Shown here: in pieces, positions 1 to 9,306 of the stretch
Numbering within the stretch: position 1 is the stretch's first letter
How the letters are laid out: each line of letters opens with the position of its first letter
Notes under the pieces: generated by a model
Told to the model about the DNA's origin: nothing
The model's database searches: none
Seen by the model: only the letters and a program-made list of their open reading frames with translations
Program-made: the position numbers and the translations under genes
NCBI GenBank assembly: GCA_020633655.1
Contig: JACKDF010000008.1
Coordinates: 186,001 to 250,000 of the forward strand
DNA: 64,000 nucleotides
Reading direction: 5' to 3'
Origin: Deferribacteres bacterium
GTDB lineage: Bacteria > Zhuqueibacterota > Zhuqueibacteria > Zhuqueibacterales > Geothermadaptataceae

Positions 1-98
1 ATGGATATCCACAGGTTTCTTCCAGCTATTTTCTTTCCTGTTGATTCCCAGAATTTTTCATCTTCTACCTTCCATTCTTGAATATTAATTGTACCCAT
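1..98 (-). CDS. narK2: Nitrate/nitrite transporter NarK2-type, N-terminal fragment
   Basis: Only the first 32 codons are in the window; the gene runs off the left edge. The start ATG at 96-98 is preceded by an AGAAGG ribosome site on the minus strand. The N-terminus contains IQEWKVEDEKFW and GKKIAGRNLWIS, the cytoplasmic lead-in that precedes the first membrane helix in the NarK/NasA nitrate-nitrite antiporter branch of the MFS. It begins 16 bases after the stop of the adjacent narK1-type gene, so the two transporters form the tail of the nar operon. A tandem NarK1 (nitrate/proton symport) plus NarK2 (nitrate/nitrite exchange) is known from other nitrate respirers, sometimes as a fusion. The assignment rests on this short stretch only. 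Confidence 0.72.
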   Translation of the reverse strand, partial: MGTINIQEWKVEDEKFWESTGKKIAGRNLWIS

Positions 99-114
99 CA
101 AATTACCTTCTCTA

Positions 115-1617
115 TTATTTGTTATGCTCAATCTGTCGTGAAATGTTAGGCGCTTCCGCCACAGTCATTTTTCGAATGACTGCGTGCATCCAGAATAAAC
201 ACACTGCCGAGAGGAAGAACATAAACATCCAGCAGCTTGTCCAGAGCCCGGTGCCCTCGAGCAAATACCCGAAAATAATCGGGCAGAAAAATCCACCCAG
301 TCCGCCTAGTACACCGACCATACCGCCGACGACGCCGACTTCTTCCGGAAAATAATCTGGAATAAGTTTATACACTGCCGCTTTGCCGATGCCCCAAATG
401 CTGCCGATAAATATCACCAGGACGGCAAATACCCAAACATTGGCTTGAAAATAGATGTGTGAAACACCTTTTGCCAGCAGCGTCTTTTTCTTGACTTGTT
501 GCCCTAAAGTTACCAGGGGTTCCTGCCATGTTTCTTTTGTGGGGAAAATCAATACCTTACGGTCAAGAGACGCAAAATCTTTTGCTACCGCCGGTTTTAT
601 TTTAACGGGGTAGTTTTTGTTCCCCACTGTTATCAGCGAGTCAGAAACAAAGGTCACTTCACCGCCAAATTTCGCCATCACACCTTTACCCGGGGATGTG
701 ATTTCCATTTTTGGCACAATGAGCATAATACTGACGAGCACGGATGATATGAGCACCCAGTACATAACTTTGCGGCCACCCCATTTATCGGACATCCAAC
801 CACCGGCAGCGCGAATAACACCGGAAGGGAAGCTAAACAGGGATGCAAAAATACCGGCAGTGACTAATGGTAAATAATATACATTAACAAAATATGGCAC
901 CAGCCATTGTGAGAACGCGACAAAGCAACCAAAAACCAGAAAATAGTACAAACCGAAACGCCAGACTCGAATATTCTTCAGTGGTTGAAGCATTGCTTTC
1001 AGGGTTTTGTTGTTAACAGCCGGTTTCCTGTTCGTAGTGAAAATCAGAAAAACGACGCCCATGATCAGGAGAGCGCCTGCATAAATAACCGGCAACGTTC
1101 TCCAACCATCCAGGTTCGCTCCATTATCGGTCAGGTGTCTCAGCAGGGTCGGCGCCAATAGTGTAGTAAGCGCCGCGCCCGCATTTCCTGCGCCGAAGAT
1201 GCCCAACGCCGTTCCCTGTAAATGTTTAGGATACCAAACCGAGGTAAAAGCAATACCGATTGCAAAACTGACCCCGGTCAAACCGAAGCCGAAACTGGCA
1301 ACGGCAAAACTCCAGAAACTATCGGCCATGGAAAGAAAAAACATGGGCAGCGCGCAAATTAAAAGCAAAATTCCATATACGGGTTTACCACCGAATTTAT
1401 CAGTGAGAATACCGGCCGGTAATCGGAAAATAGCGCCTGTGAGCACAGGAATACCCATAAACCAACCAATTTCAACGGGCCCCCAGTCGAATACCTGATT
1501 TTCAACAAGAAAGGTAACCAACACGCCATTGAGCATCCAGGCGGCGAAACAGATGGTGAAGGCGAGCGTGTTAAAAAATAATGCTAAATGGGATTGCGCC
1601 GTTGCTTGTTCTTTCAT
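115..1617 (-). CDS. narK1: MFS nitrate/nitrite transporter, NarK1 type
   Basis: About 500 residues with roughly twelve hydrophobic helices. It carries the family nitrate signatures: GIFGAGNAGAA near residue 142 and GMVGVLGGLGGFFCP near the C-terminus. It should import nitrate, and possibly export nitrite, for the cytoplasmic nitrate reductase encoded upstream. The longer open frame begins with GTG at 1656, but the ATG at 1617 has a CAGGGA ribosome site at good spacing and fits the family N-terminus, so I chose it. Odd feature: an insertion of about 90 mostly polar residues (about 303-396) lies between two helices, which makes the protein longer than usual NarK. It follows narI after 156 bases and precedes narK2 by 16. 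Confidence 0.88.
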   Translation of the reverse strand: MKEQATAQSHLALFFNTLAFTICFAAWMLNGVLVTFLVENQVFDWGPVEIGWFMGIPVLTGAIFRLPAGILTDKFGGKPVYGILLLICALPMFFLSMADSFWSFAVASFGFGLTGVSFAIGIAFTSVWYPKHLQGTALGIFGAGNAGAALTTLLAPTLLRHLTDNGANLDGWRTLPVIYAGALLIMGVVFLIFTTNRKPAVNNKTLKAMLQPLKNIRVWRFGLYYFLVFGCFVAFSQWLVPYFVNVYYLPLVTAGIFASLFSFPSGVIRAAGGWMSDKWGGRKVMYWVLISSVLVSIMLIVPKMEITSPGKGVMAKFGGEVTFVSDSLITVGNKNYPVKIKPAVAKDFASLDRKVLIFPTKETWQEPLVTLGQQVKKKTLLAKGVSHIYFQANVWVFAVLVIFIGSIWGIGKAAVYKLIPDYFPEEVGVVGGMVGVLGGLGGFFCPIIFGYLLEGTGLWTSCWMFMFFLSAVCLFWMHAVIRKMTVAEAPNISRQIEHNK

Positions 1618-1773
1618 ATTAGTCCCTGTGGTTTCTTTATCGATCTCGGTTTTCACTCATCCATCGTCATTCCCGATCGTGCGCCGCAGAAATCCACACA
1701 TTTAAAAATACGTGTCGATTAAAACCGGCAATTGCCAATCAGAATAGCGATGTTATCAGGCCTTCAACAAACG

Positions 1774-2502
1774 TTAAGTATTCTTAGGTCTGTGCAAAGT
1801 CCACTTAGTATTTGGATCGCGCACACTCCTGCGAGAAATATTCCACACCACACGCTGGTAAGGACGCCAAATATAATGAAACGGCACAACTAGCAGGTGA
1901 ACCAGGCGGGAAAATGGAATCAGCAGGAAAACGAGGTTTGCGCCTATTATGTGCAGTTTGGCCAAAAATGGTAACGCAGTTATAGCGCTAATCTCCGGTT
2001 GCAAAACAAAAAGTGAACGCAAATAAGGCGTGAGCACTGCTGCAAACCAACTTGAACCCCAACGGGATGTGTAGGCCACAAGCAAACCAAGTACAACTTG
2101 AGTAATCAATAGCAATTCAATTGCAATATCCATTTTGGTTGTAACTGGTTTCAGCCGATCATTGAATATTCTACGGAAAAACAAGACACATAAACCGAAT
2201 AAAACCAATAATCCGGCAATAAATGCACTGATTTCAATGATGAGCAAACGTACAGGATGGCTGTTAAAAGCCAATACTGAGCTGGGAAAAAGGAATGCGA
2301 TCAGGTGACCAAAAAATAAAAAGGCCAGGCCCCAGTGAAAGGGCATTGAACCCCAGAACAGACTACTTTCTTCAAGGAATTGTGAAGAAAGCGAAGAATA
2401 ATTAAACTTTGTTGCTTTATAACGATAGATGGTGCCAACTAAAAATACAACCAAAGTAATATATGGCAATCCGACAAATAGAAAATTATCAAGTACACCC
2501 AT
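1774..2502 (-). CDS. narI: Respiratory nitrate reductase gamma subunit (cytochrome b)
   Basis: 242 residues with five hydrophobic segments, as expected for NarI. This is the membrane di-heme b subunit that passes quinol electrons to NarH and NarG. The N-terminus MGVLDNFLFVGLPYI and the paired histidines near the ends (HWGLAFLFFGH; LHIIGANLVF followed by SRLVHLL) match the heme-ligand helices. The frame extends upstream to 2538, but the ATG at 2500-2502 has an AGGAAAGG site and matches the family start. It overlaps the 3' end of narJ by 14 bases, which suggests translational coupling. Confidence 0.93.
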   Translation of the reverse strand: MGVLDNFLFVGLPYITLVVFLVGTIYRYKATKFNYSSLSSQFLEESSLFWGSMPFHWGLAFLFFGHLIAFLFPSSVLAFNSHPVRLLIIEISAFIAGLLVLFGLCVLFFRRIFNDRLKPVTTKMDIAIELLLITQVVLGLLVAYTSRWGSSWFAAVLTPYLRSLFVLQPEISAITALPFLAKLHIIGANLVFLLIPFSRLVHLLVVPFHYIWRPYQRVVWNISRRSVRDPNTKWTLHRPKNT

Positions 2503-3190
2503 TGTTCTGCCTTTCCTGGGAATTATGTTCGGCTTCAATTTTCATTTCGCTTCCAACAGATTTGATAAAATCAGCGCCTTTGGCAGGCATTTCATACTCC
2601 TGGAAATCGAAATCGTGTTTGAGCACATCGTACACAGTTTTCAAAGGCTGCTGATATATCGTGCTGTATTTTTGTGATTTTTCGATGATTGTTTTATGGT
2701 GCTTTTTGTAAACAGCTTCTTTTGCTTCGATTTTTTGCGGCTGAAATTCATTGATGATTTTTTTAATCGCCGGAGCGATAATTTTTTCTACCAATTCAGC
2801 CCGTATTTCCGGTTTTTGCATTTTATGGAGCAATCGCAAAATATTGGGAAGATGGTCAGCCAATTCTCCACCGCAATCTATACCTGCTTCTTTGTGCTCA
2901 CTGTTCAAACCAACCAAAACAGCGCCGCGTTTATAGTCATCACCAAAGAGTACATAGCCTAAATCCAGCGTGGTTGCTGCCTGTACATCAAAAGAACGAG
3001 TGTATAATTCTTCCAGCTCAATTTGTGTTGCATTAGCGACAAAATCACTGAATTTATGCAAGTGAGCTGCCGGTTCAGGATAACGCTGGTCAAGCCAAAG
3101 AGTTACTTCCTTTACCTGCTCCTTAAAATCCGGCCCGGGATAAACAAGCAGCTCTGCAAGTTTACTGTATTGTTCAAAAGAATTTAACAT
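2489..3190 (-). CDS. narJ: Nitrate reductase assembly chaperone (delta subunit)
   Basis: 233 residues, usual size for NarJ, a cytoplasmic chaperone of the TorD/NarJ/DmsD superfamily. It holds apo-NarGH until the molybdenum cofactor and Fe-S clusters are inserted. Family features seen are the all-helical character, the N-terminal SKLAELLVYPG segment and the LGYVLFGDDYKRGAVLVGL region around residues 77-95. It sits between narH (8-base gap) and narI (14-base overlap), the canonical place. The C-terminal 40 residues are charged and less typical. Confidence 0.92.
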   Translation of the reverse strand: MLNSFEQYSKLAELLVYPGPDFKEQVKEVTLWLDQRYPEPAAHLHKFSDFVANATQIELEELYTRSFDVQAATTLDLGYVLFGDDYKRGAVLVGLNSEHKEAGIDCGGELADHLPNILRLLHKMQKPEIRAELVEKIIAPAIKKIINEFQPQKIEAKEAVYKKHHKTIIEKSQKYSTIYQQPLKTVYDVLKHDFDFQEYEMPAKGADFIKSVGSEMKIEAEHNSQERQNNGCT

Positions 3191-3198
3191 GATTTAGA

Positions 3199-4755
3199 TT
3201 ACCAGCCTCTCAACGGTTTTTCTTTGAAACCAAAACCGGTGGAACCTTTGGTGTCGCCGGTGAACTCCAACATTTCGATAGCTTGCTCACGGTGAGCCGG
3301 AGGAATTACGAAGCGGTCATCGAATTTAGCCAGCGAAGTCAGATAAAAAATCCCTTCCACTGCCTCTGTTGTCAAACCGACATCTTCCAAAACGGCCATG
3401 GCTTTGCTTTCATCGATATCGCCAACGGTTTTCCAGCGACGGTAAATGCGCACCGCCATCAGTTTTTTAAGCGCTTCCTTTATTACGCTTTCGTCTCCAG
3501 CGCTGAACATATTGGCCAGGTATTTGAGCGGCATGCGTGCTTTGTCAATGGTGGCCCATAGTTCGTCAGTGCTGGTATCATAAAGCCAGTTGTCGTTCCA
3601 GTATTTAGCAATAGGATCCATTTTTTCCGCCTGTTCATCATTGTTCACATCGCTTAAAGAAGCCATGACCGGCAAGAGTGGTGGAACGTAGAAAAGCATT
3701 GGTAGAGTGCCATATTCCGCATGCAGCGGCATGGCTAAGCCCCATTCTTTTACGAATTTATAAATGGGTGAATCCTGTGCTGCTTTGATAGTTGAATCGG
3801 GTACACCGTTTTCTTTGGCTGCCTGAATTACTACAGGATCATTGGGATCGAGCAGTATATCGCGCTGACGCAGAGCCAATTCCTGGTCATTTTTACTCCC
3901 TGTGAGCGCGCTTTCTATCTTGTCGGCGTCGTAGAGCATAACGCCGAGATAGCGAATGCGGCCAACGCAGGAATGCATACAGGCTGGCGCTTGACCAGAT
4001 TCGATACGCGGATAGCAGAGAATACATTTTTCAGATTTGCCAGTGCCCCAGTTGAAATAGGATTTTTTATATGGACAGGCTGTTACACACATTCGCCAGG
4101 CGCGGCAGACTTTTTGGTTAATCAGCACAACACCGTCTTCACCGCGTTTATAAATAGCTCCAGATGGACAGGAGGCCACGCAGGCTGGGTTGAGACAGTG
4201 GTTACAAATACGTGGCAGGTAGAAAAATGCCATTCTTTCCAACTGAAACATGGCTTCCTGTTCTGCCGCCGATAGACCTTCTAAATTGGGATCGTTGCGT
4301 GCATAGTCTGGCGTACCACTGAGATCATCATCCCAGTTTGGGCCCATTTTGATATCGATGGGTTTACCGGTGATGAGTGAAACCGGTCGAGCTGTTGGCT
4401 GGTCATCCATGGCCGGGGATTCGATGAGATCAAGATATTTGTAGGTAAATGGCTCATAATAATCATCGATGACCGGCAAATGCGGATTGTGAAAAATATT
4501 GACCAGACCGCGCAATTTACCGGCGCCTTTTAGCTTCATGCTGCCATTATTGCGTTCCCAGCCGCCTTTATAAATATCCTGGTCTTCCCATTTTGTAGGA
4601 TAACCTGTACCCGGCTTGGTTTCCACATTGTTCCACCACATATATTCCGCGCCTTTACGGTCAGTCCAGATGTTCTTGCATGCTACCGAGCAAGTGTGGC
4701 AGCCGATGCATTTATCCAGGTGAAATACCATCGAAACTTGTGCTCTTACATCCAT
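3199..4755 (-). CDS. narH: Respiratory nitrate reductase beta subunit (Fe-S)
   Basis: 518 residues carrying one 3Fe-4S and three 4Fe-4S clusters between NarI and NarG. The first cysteine set CIGCHTCSVAC lies at residues 16-26. The later sets are CNHCLNPACVASCP, CRAWRMCVTACPYKK and CILCYPRI. The tryptophan in CRAWRMC replaces a cysteine, as expected for the NarH 3Fe-4S site. The ending with GFGFKE resembles known NarH proteins. Start ATG at 4753-4755. It lies 53 bases after narG and 8 before narJ. Confidence 0.96.
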   Translation of the reverse strand: MDVRAQVSMVFHLDKCIGCHTCSVACKNIWTDRKGAEYMWWNNVETKPGTGYPTKWEDQDIYKGGWERNNGSMKLKGAGKLRGLVNIFHNPHLPVIDDYYEPFTYKYLDLIESPAMDDQPTARPVSLITGKPIDIKMGPNWDDDLSGTPDYARNDPNLEGLSAAEQEAMFQLERMAFFYLPRICNHCLNPACVASCPSGAIYKRGEDGVVLINQKVCRAWRMCVTACPYKKSYFNWGTGKSEKCILCYPRIESGQAPACMHSCVGRIRYLGVMLYDADKIESALTGSKNDQELALRQRDILLDPNDPVVIQAAKENGVPDSTIKAAQDSPIYKFVKEWGLAMPLHAEYGTLPMLFYVPPLLPVMASLSDVNNDEQAEKMDPIAKYWNDNWLYDTSTDELWATIDKARMPLKYLANMFSAGDESVIKEALKKLMAVRIYRRWKTVGDIDESKAMAVLEDVGLTTEAVEGIFYLTSLAKFDDRFVIPPAHREQAIEMLEFTGDTKGSTGFGFKEKPLRGW

Positions 4756-4808
4756 AATAATTCCGTTTCTTTATTTAGAATGATAATTCGCTATTTTTAT
4801 TTTTCGCA

Positions 4809-7800
4809 TCAATACACAACTTTCGTCATTTTCTTGACGACCACATGGGTATCGCGGTTTACGGCTGTTGGGCCCCAATAGTTGAAATGATAAGTGAACT
4901 GCCCGTAGCCACCGGCCAGCAAGTTCGGCTTCAAATGAACGCGGGTAAAGCTGTTGTGCCCACCTGCGCGTCTATTTCCGCGAACTTGAGATTTTGGAAT
5001 ACCCACCGTTCTTTCTGGTACATGATAGACAATACACACGCCAACAGGAATTCGGGAGCTAACAACGGCGCGTGTGCAATAAACACCGTGATCGTTGTAA
5101 ACTTCAACAAAATCATTGTCTTTTATGCCCAATTCTTCAGCGTCTACCTCACTCATCCAGCAAGGTTCACCACCGCGGGATAAAGTGAGCATTCGCAGAG
5201 TATCGCCGTAAGTGGAGTGAATATGCCATTTGCCGTGAGGCGTCAGACAATTGAGTACTTTGGCGTCTTCATCTTTCAGGGTTTCACGCAAATCACCGTA
5301 GGCTTGCCATTTTGGTGAAGGTTTGTATGTTGGTAAGTGTTCACCAAATTTAAGATACATTTCGTGATCAAGATAAAAATGCTGACGACCGGTGAGGGTT
5401 CTCCACGGCACCAGGCGATCGACGTTGTAGGTAAATGCCGAGTAAGCGCGACCGTCATTCATTAGTCCTGACCACAGCGGCGATGTGTTGTAGCGTTGCA
5501 CCTGCGATTGCAGATTTTCGTATGTGATTTTGACATCTTCGCTACCTTTGGCCAGATCAACCAGGTTCAAACCGGTGCGTTTTTCAGCGTTCTCGTAAGC
5601 GCGCACAGTTAGTTTCCCATTGGTTAAAGTTGACATATGCAACAGCACGTTGGCCGCCTGCCGGTCTTCTTTTAATGATGGATAAGTTTTACCGTCCATT
5701 TTCACAACTGGAAAATGGTTCGATTCAACCATCTCATCGTACGCGTCGTCGCATTGATAGCTGTTGCCGTGAGCGCCTAAACCGGTCGTGCGGACTTTAT
5801 CACCAAACGCGATGAACTTGTCGTAAATTTTAGTGTAGTCACGGTCAACAATGGCTATTTTATGCATAGTTTTGCCCGGAATAGCATCACATTCGCCTTT
5901 GAACCAGTCCTGCATTTTCGGCTGTGTAATTTCATCCGCTGAATCATGAGAAAGTGGAGCAGTAATAATATCCTTTTGGGGTTCAGATAAATGTTGCTTA
6001 GCTAATTCGCTGGTTTTTTTCGCAATTTCCTTAAAGATATCCCAATCGGTTTTAGCTTCCCAAACGGGAGCTATCGCTGCAGACAACGGGTGAATAAATG
6101 AGTGCATATCCGTGCTGTTCAAATCCGCCTTTTCATACCAGGATGCTGCAGGCAAAATAATATCGGAATAAAGCGCCGAACTATCCATGCGGAAGTTAAG
6201 ATCAACAACGAGATCCAGTTTGCCCACAGGTGCGACATCATGCCATTTCACTTCTTCCGGTTTCTGATCGGCCATATCTTTACCGATGGCGTTGGAGTGG
6301 GTACCGAGGTAGTGCTTCAGCAAGTATTCGTGGCCTTTCATTGAACCCATCAAGGCGTTGCCGCGCCAGATATACCACACACGTGGGTGGTTCACTTCAG
6401 CGTCAGGATCACCAACGGAGTAGTTCAATTCTTTGGATTTGAGTTGCTCCAGCACATATTTTTTGATATCATTGTCATTTTTGGCGCCGTTGGCAATAGC
6501 TTCTTTGGAAAGTTCAAGCGTGTTTTTATCAAACTGAGGGTAAAAAGGCATCCAGCCGTTGCGCACCGATTTATAAATCATATCGGCATTGTGACCGCGC
6601 GTCATTTCATTATCAGGCACGGTGTTATAGGCTGAGAAATGACCATCGTAACGATACTGGCATGTGTTTAAATAGTGCCACAATGGCGCCTGCTGAACAC
6701 GCACTCCATTGACCCAATCTTTTGCCAGCGCGATGGTTCCCCAGGAATCCATAGGAGCGAGTTTTTCCTGTCCCACATAGTGGTTCAATCCACCGCCGTT
6801 TCTTCCCACACAACCACATAGCATCAGCGCCATGATGCCTGAGCGATAAATGAGGTTGTTGTGATACCAATGGTTAATTCCAGCGCCGATGATGATCATG
6901 CATTTGCCTTTGGTGACGTTGGCAGTGTTGGCCCATTCGCGGGCAAAGCCAATGACGGTTTTGGCATCCACACCGGTGAAAATTTCTTGCCATGCCGGAG
7001 TGTAGGCTGCATCTTTGTCGGTGTAATCTTCGGGGTATTCACCTTCGAGCCCGCGGCTGACGCCGTACTGCGCCATAATCAGATCGTAAACTGTGGTCAC
7101 GGTTATCATTTTGCCATCGGCAGTTGCCAGTTGGCGAGTGGGCACACCGCGTTTTCGTTTTGAATTCAAGCCAAATTCGGTGAATTCTACCTGTTCGACA
7201 GAATTATGTTTGTCCAGAAAAGAGAGAACAGGTTCGTAAGCGCTGTTATCCTCACCGTCTTCCATCTTCATGTTCCAGTTGCCCTGCTTTTCATCCCAGC
7301 GGTGGCCCATGCTGCCTTTGGGCATAACCGGTTCGCGAGTCTTCTCATCAATGTTGAGAAATTTCCAGTCGCCATTGCTCACATTTTTGTATTTATCGAT
7401 GCGGTTGGCGCGCACAAGTTGTCCGGCCTGCCAGGTATCGCCCTCTTTTGTGAGTTCAACCAGGTATGGGCTATCAGTGTATTGTTTGGCATAGTTGAGG
7501 AAATAGGGCGTTTTCATTTCATGATGGAATTCTTTTAATACGACGTGGGTCACAGCCATCCAGTAAGCACCGTCACTGCCAGCGTGCAGGGGCACCCATT
7601 GGTCAGCGTACTTCGCAACCATGTTTAAGTCGGGAGAGAAGACAACTGCTTTTGTGCCGTTGTGTCGTGCCTCAGCGAAAAAGTGGGTGTCCGGTGTGCG
7701 CGTCATATTCAGGTTGGCGCCCATTACGGCTATAAACTTGGAATTGTACCAGTCTGCGCTTTCACAGACATCTGTTTGTTCTCCCCAGATTTCCGGAGAG

Positions 7801-8429
7801 GCATTAGGCAAATCGCAATACCAATCGTAGAAACTCAGATTGACACCGCCAAATAATTGCAAGAAACGGCTTCCTGCAGCATAGCTTAACATCGACATGG
7901 CGGGTATTGGTGAAAAGCCGATAACCCGGTCTGGACCATGTTTTTTAGCGGTGTAAATATTGGAAGCAGCCATAATTTCCAGAATTTCATCCCAGCTCAC
8001 GCGGCGAAAACCGCCTTTTCCTCGTGACTGTTGGTATGCTTGCCGTGCTGGCTTATTCTTTTGTAAATTTTCCCACGCAGTGATGGGGTCACCTGTTTTT
8101 TCTTTTTCTGAACGATAGGCATCAATCAATGCTCCGCGAACCAGCGGATATTTTATTCGTAGCGGGCTATAAAGGTACCATGAAAATGAGATGCCGCGCT
8201 GGCAACCACGGGGTTCATAGGGCGGCAGACTTTCTTCCAGCAGGGGATAATCCACTTGCTGTGTTTCCCAAACTACGATACCCTCTTTTACATGGATTTT
8301 CCAGGAGCAGCCCCCGGTGCAGTTCACACCGTGAGTGCTGCGCACCTCTTTGTCATGCTGAAAACGATTTCTGTAGAATTCTTCCCACTCGCGGGTTTGT
8401 GGCGATATTACATCTTCAATCCAACTCAT
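4809..8429 (-). CDS. narG: Respiratory nitrate reductase alpha subunit (Mo-bisMGD catalytic)
   Basis: About 1206 residues, normal for NarG, which reduces nitrate to nitrite at a molybdenum bis-MGD centre. Seen near the N-terminus is the FS0 cluster motif H33-x3-C37-x3-C41 with C76 (HGVNCTGGCSW; EPRGCQRG). The aspartate of YDWYCDLPNASPEIWGEQTD, about D206, corresponds to the molybdenum ligand. No twin-arginine signal is visible, so the enzyme should face the cytoplasm, consistent with NarK transporters in the operon. The open frame extends three codons further to a TTG, but the ATG at 8427-8429 matches the family N-terminus. The narC-type cytochrome ends 28 bases upstream. Confidence 0.97.
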   Translation of the reverse strand: MSWIEDVISPQTREWEEFYRNRFQHDKEVRSTHGVNCTGGCSWKIHVKEGIVVWETQQVDYPLLEESLPPYEPRGCQRGISFSWYLYSPLRIKYPLVRGALIDAYRSEKEKTGDPITAWENLQKNKPARQAYQQSRGKGGFRRVSWDEILEIMAASNIYTAKKHGPDRVIGFSPIPAMSMLSYAAGSRFLQLFGGVNLSFYDWYCDLPNASPEIWGEQTDVCESADWYNSKFIAVMGANLNMTRTPDTHFFAEARHNGTKAVVFSPDLNMVAKYADQWVPLHAGSDGAYWMAVTHVVLKEFHHEMKTPYFLNYAKQYTDSPYLVELTKEGDTWQAGQLVRANRIDKYKNVSNGDWKFLNIDEKTREPVMPKGSMGHRWDEKQGNWNMKMEDGEDNSAYEPVLSFLDKHNSVEQVEFTEFGLNSKRKRGVPTRQLATADGKMITVTTVYDLIMAQYGVSRGLEGEYPEDYTDKDAAYTPAWQEIFTGVDAKTVIGFAREWANTANVTKGKCMIIIGAGINHWYHNNLIYRSGIMALMLCGCVGRNGGGLNHYVGQEKLAPMDSWGTIALAKDWVNGVRVQQAPLWHYLNTCQYRYDGHFSAYNTVPDNEMTRGHNADMIYKSVRNGWMPFYPQFDKNTLELSKEAIANGAKNDNDIKKYVLEQLKSKELNYSVGDPDAEVNHPRVWYIWRGNALMGSMKGHEYLLKHYLGTHSNAIGKDMADQKPEEVKWHDVAPVGKLDLVVDLNFRMDSSALYSDIILPAASWYEKADLNSTDMHSFIHPLSAAIAPVWEAKTDWDIFKEIAKKTSELAKQHLSEPQKDIITAPLSHDSADEITQPKMQDWFKGECDAIPGKTMHKIAIVDRDYTKIYDKFIAFGDKVRTTGLGAHGNSYQCDDAYDEMVESNHFPVVKMDGKTYPSLKEDRQAANVLLHMSTLTNGKLTVRAYENAEKRTGLNLVDLAKGSEDVKITYENLQSQVQRYNTSPLWSGLMNDGRAYSAFTYNVDRLVPWRTLTGRQHFYLDHEMYLKFGEHLPTYKPSPKWQAYGDLRETLKDEDAKVLNCLTPHGKWHIHSTYGDTLRMLTLSRGGEPCWMSEVDAEELGIKDNDFVEVYNDHGVYCTRAVVSSRIPVGVCIVYHVPERTVGIPKSQVRGNRRAGGHNSFTRVHLKPNLLAGGYGQFTYHFNYWGPTAVNRDTHVVVKKMTKVVY

Positions 8430-8457
8430 AATTCTCAATCCAAATTTAGTTTTTTGT

Positions 8458-9306
8458 TCAAATTGATTTTATCTGACGCGCATATATTTCCTGATTAACA
8501 CTGCCGCGCTTGGTGCGCGTGAGAAGGCCACCGAACAGAAGCAGGAGAACAAAGGCGCCGCCAAAGCCGGAAAACAGCAGGGTCATACCATAGTTTGTTC
8601 CTTCTTGAGTTTTCTTAATTTCGTCGGCGAGCTTTAAAAATGCTGTTAGATCTTTTATTTCATCCACTTCCAGTGATTTACCGGAATATGCCTCCCTCAT
8701 TGCAGGAAATGGCGGGCTTCCCAAAATAGCCTGCACACCAGCAATACCTATGCGTGTGTACACTTCGGTCAAATCCACCGCCAAAACGCCACCAGTGATG
8801 AGGTTGTCATTTTTCACGTTATGGCAGGTGATACAAGAAGGCCCGCCACTGGCTAAACGCTCGGCGCCGGTAAAAAGCTTTTCGCCGTTGCGCTCGTCAG
8901 CGCCTTCGAGGTCAGGGGGCAATTCACTGGCTTCCGGAGCCACACCGGCGCCCGGCCCTCCGGGACTGTTGGAGGCGATGTAGGCAATAATCTTGCGGAT
9001 TTGATCGTCGGTAAAATTGTTATCCGGCATAGGGATTTTATTGAACTCTTCGAATAATACCGTAGCGACAGGATCCCCACTGTTGACGACAGATTGAGAT
9101 GATTTAATGAATTTGAGCAGCCACTCCTCCGAGCGACGGGTGTGAACATCGGCTAAATCCGGGCCGACTAACTTCCCCTGATTGATGGTGTGGCACGCGA
9201 CACACACTTGCTTGAACAACGTCTCCCCTTCATCTTGAGCAAAGGAAAAGTTCCAGCCGATCAGGATAGAGAGAACAAAAATGCGGTTGAAGAATTGAAT
9301 TTTCAT
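8458..9306 (-). CDS. narC: Membrane-anchored diheme cytochrome c (NarC-like)
   Basis: 282 residues. It has an N-terminal signal peptide (about 1-23, ending FSFA before QDE) and two CxxCH heme sites: CVACH at 35-39 and CITCH near 157. Each is followed by a cytochrome c fold with a methionine-containing stretch. A single C-terminal membrane helix (about 240-262) is followed by a basic tail. It is the first gene of the nar operon, just upstream of narG. In Thermus a diheme cytochrome NarC occupies the same place and serves the nitrate reductase as electron carrier or anchor; I infer the same role here. It could instead be a general bc1-linked cytochrome. A weak AGGG ribosome site precedes the ATG. 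Confidence 0.78.
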   Translation of the reverse strand: MKIQFFNRIFVLSILIGWNFSFAQDEGETLFKQVCVACHTINQGKLVGPDLADVHTRRSEEWLLKFIKSSQSVVNSGDPVATVLFEEFNKIPMPDNNFTDDQIRKIIAYIASNSPGGPGAGVAPEASELPPDLEGADERNGEKLFTGAERLASGGPSCITCHNVKNDNLITGGVLAVDLTEVYTRIGIAGVQAILGSPPFPAMREAYSGKSLEVDEIKDLTAFLKLADEIKKTQEGTNYGMTLLFSGFGGAFVLLLLFGGLLTRTKRGSVNQEIYARQIKSI

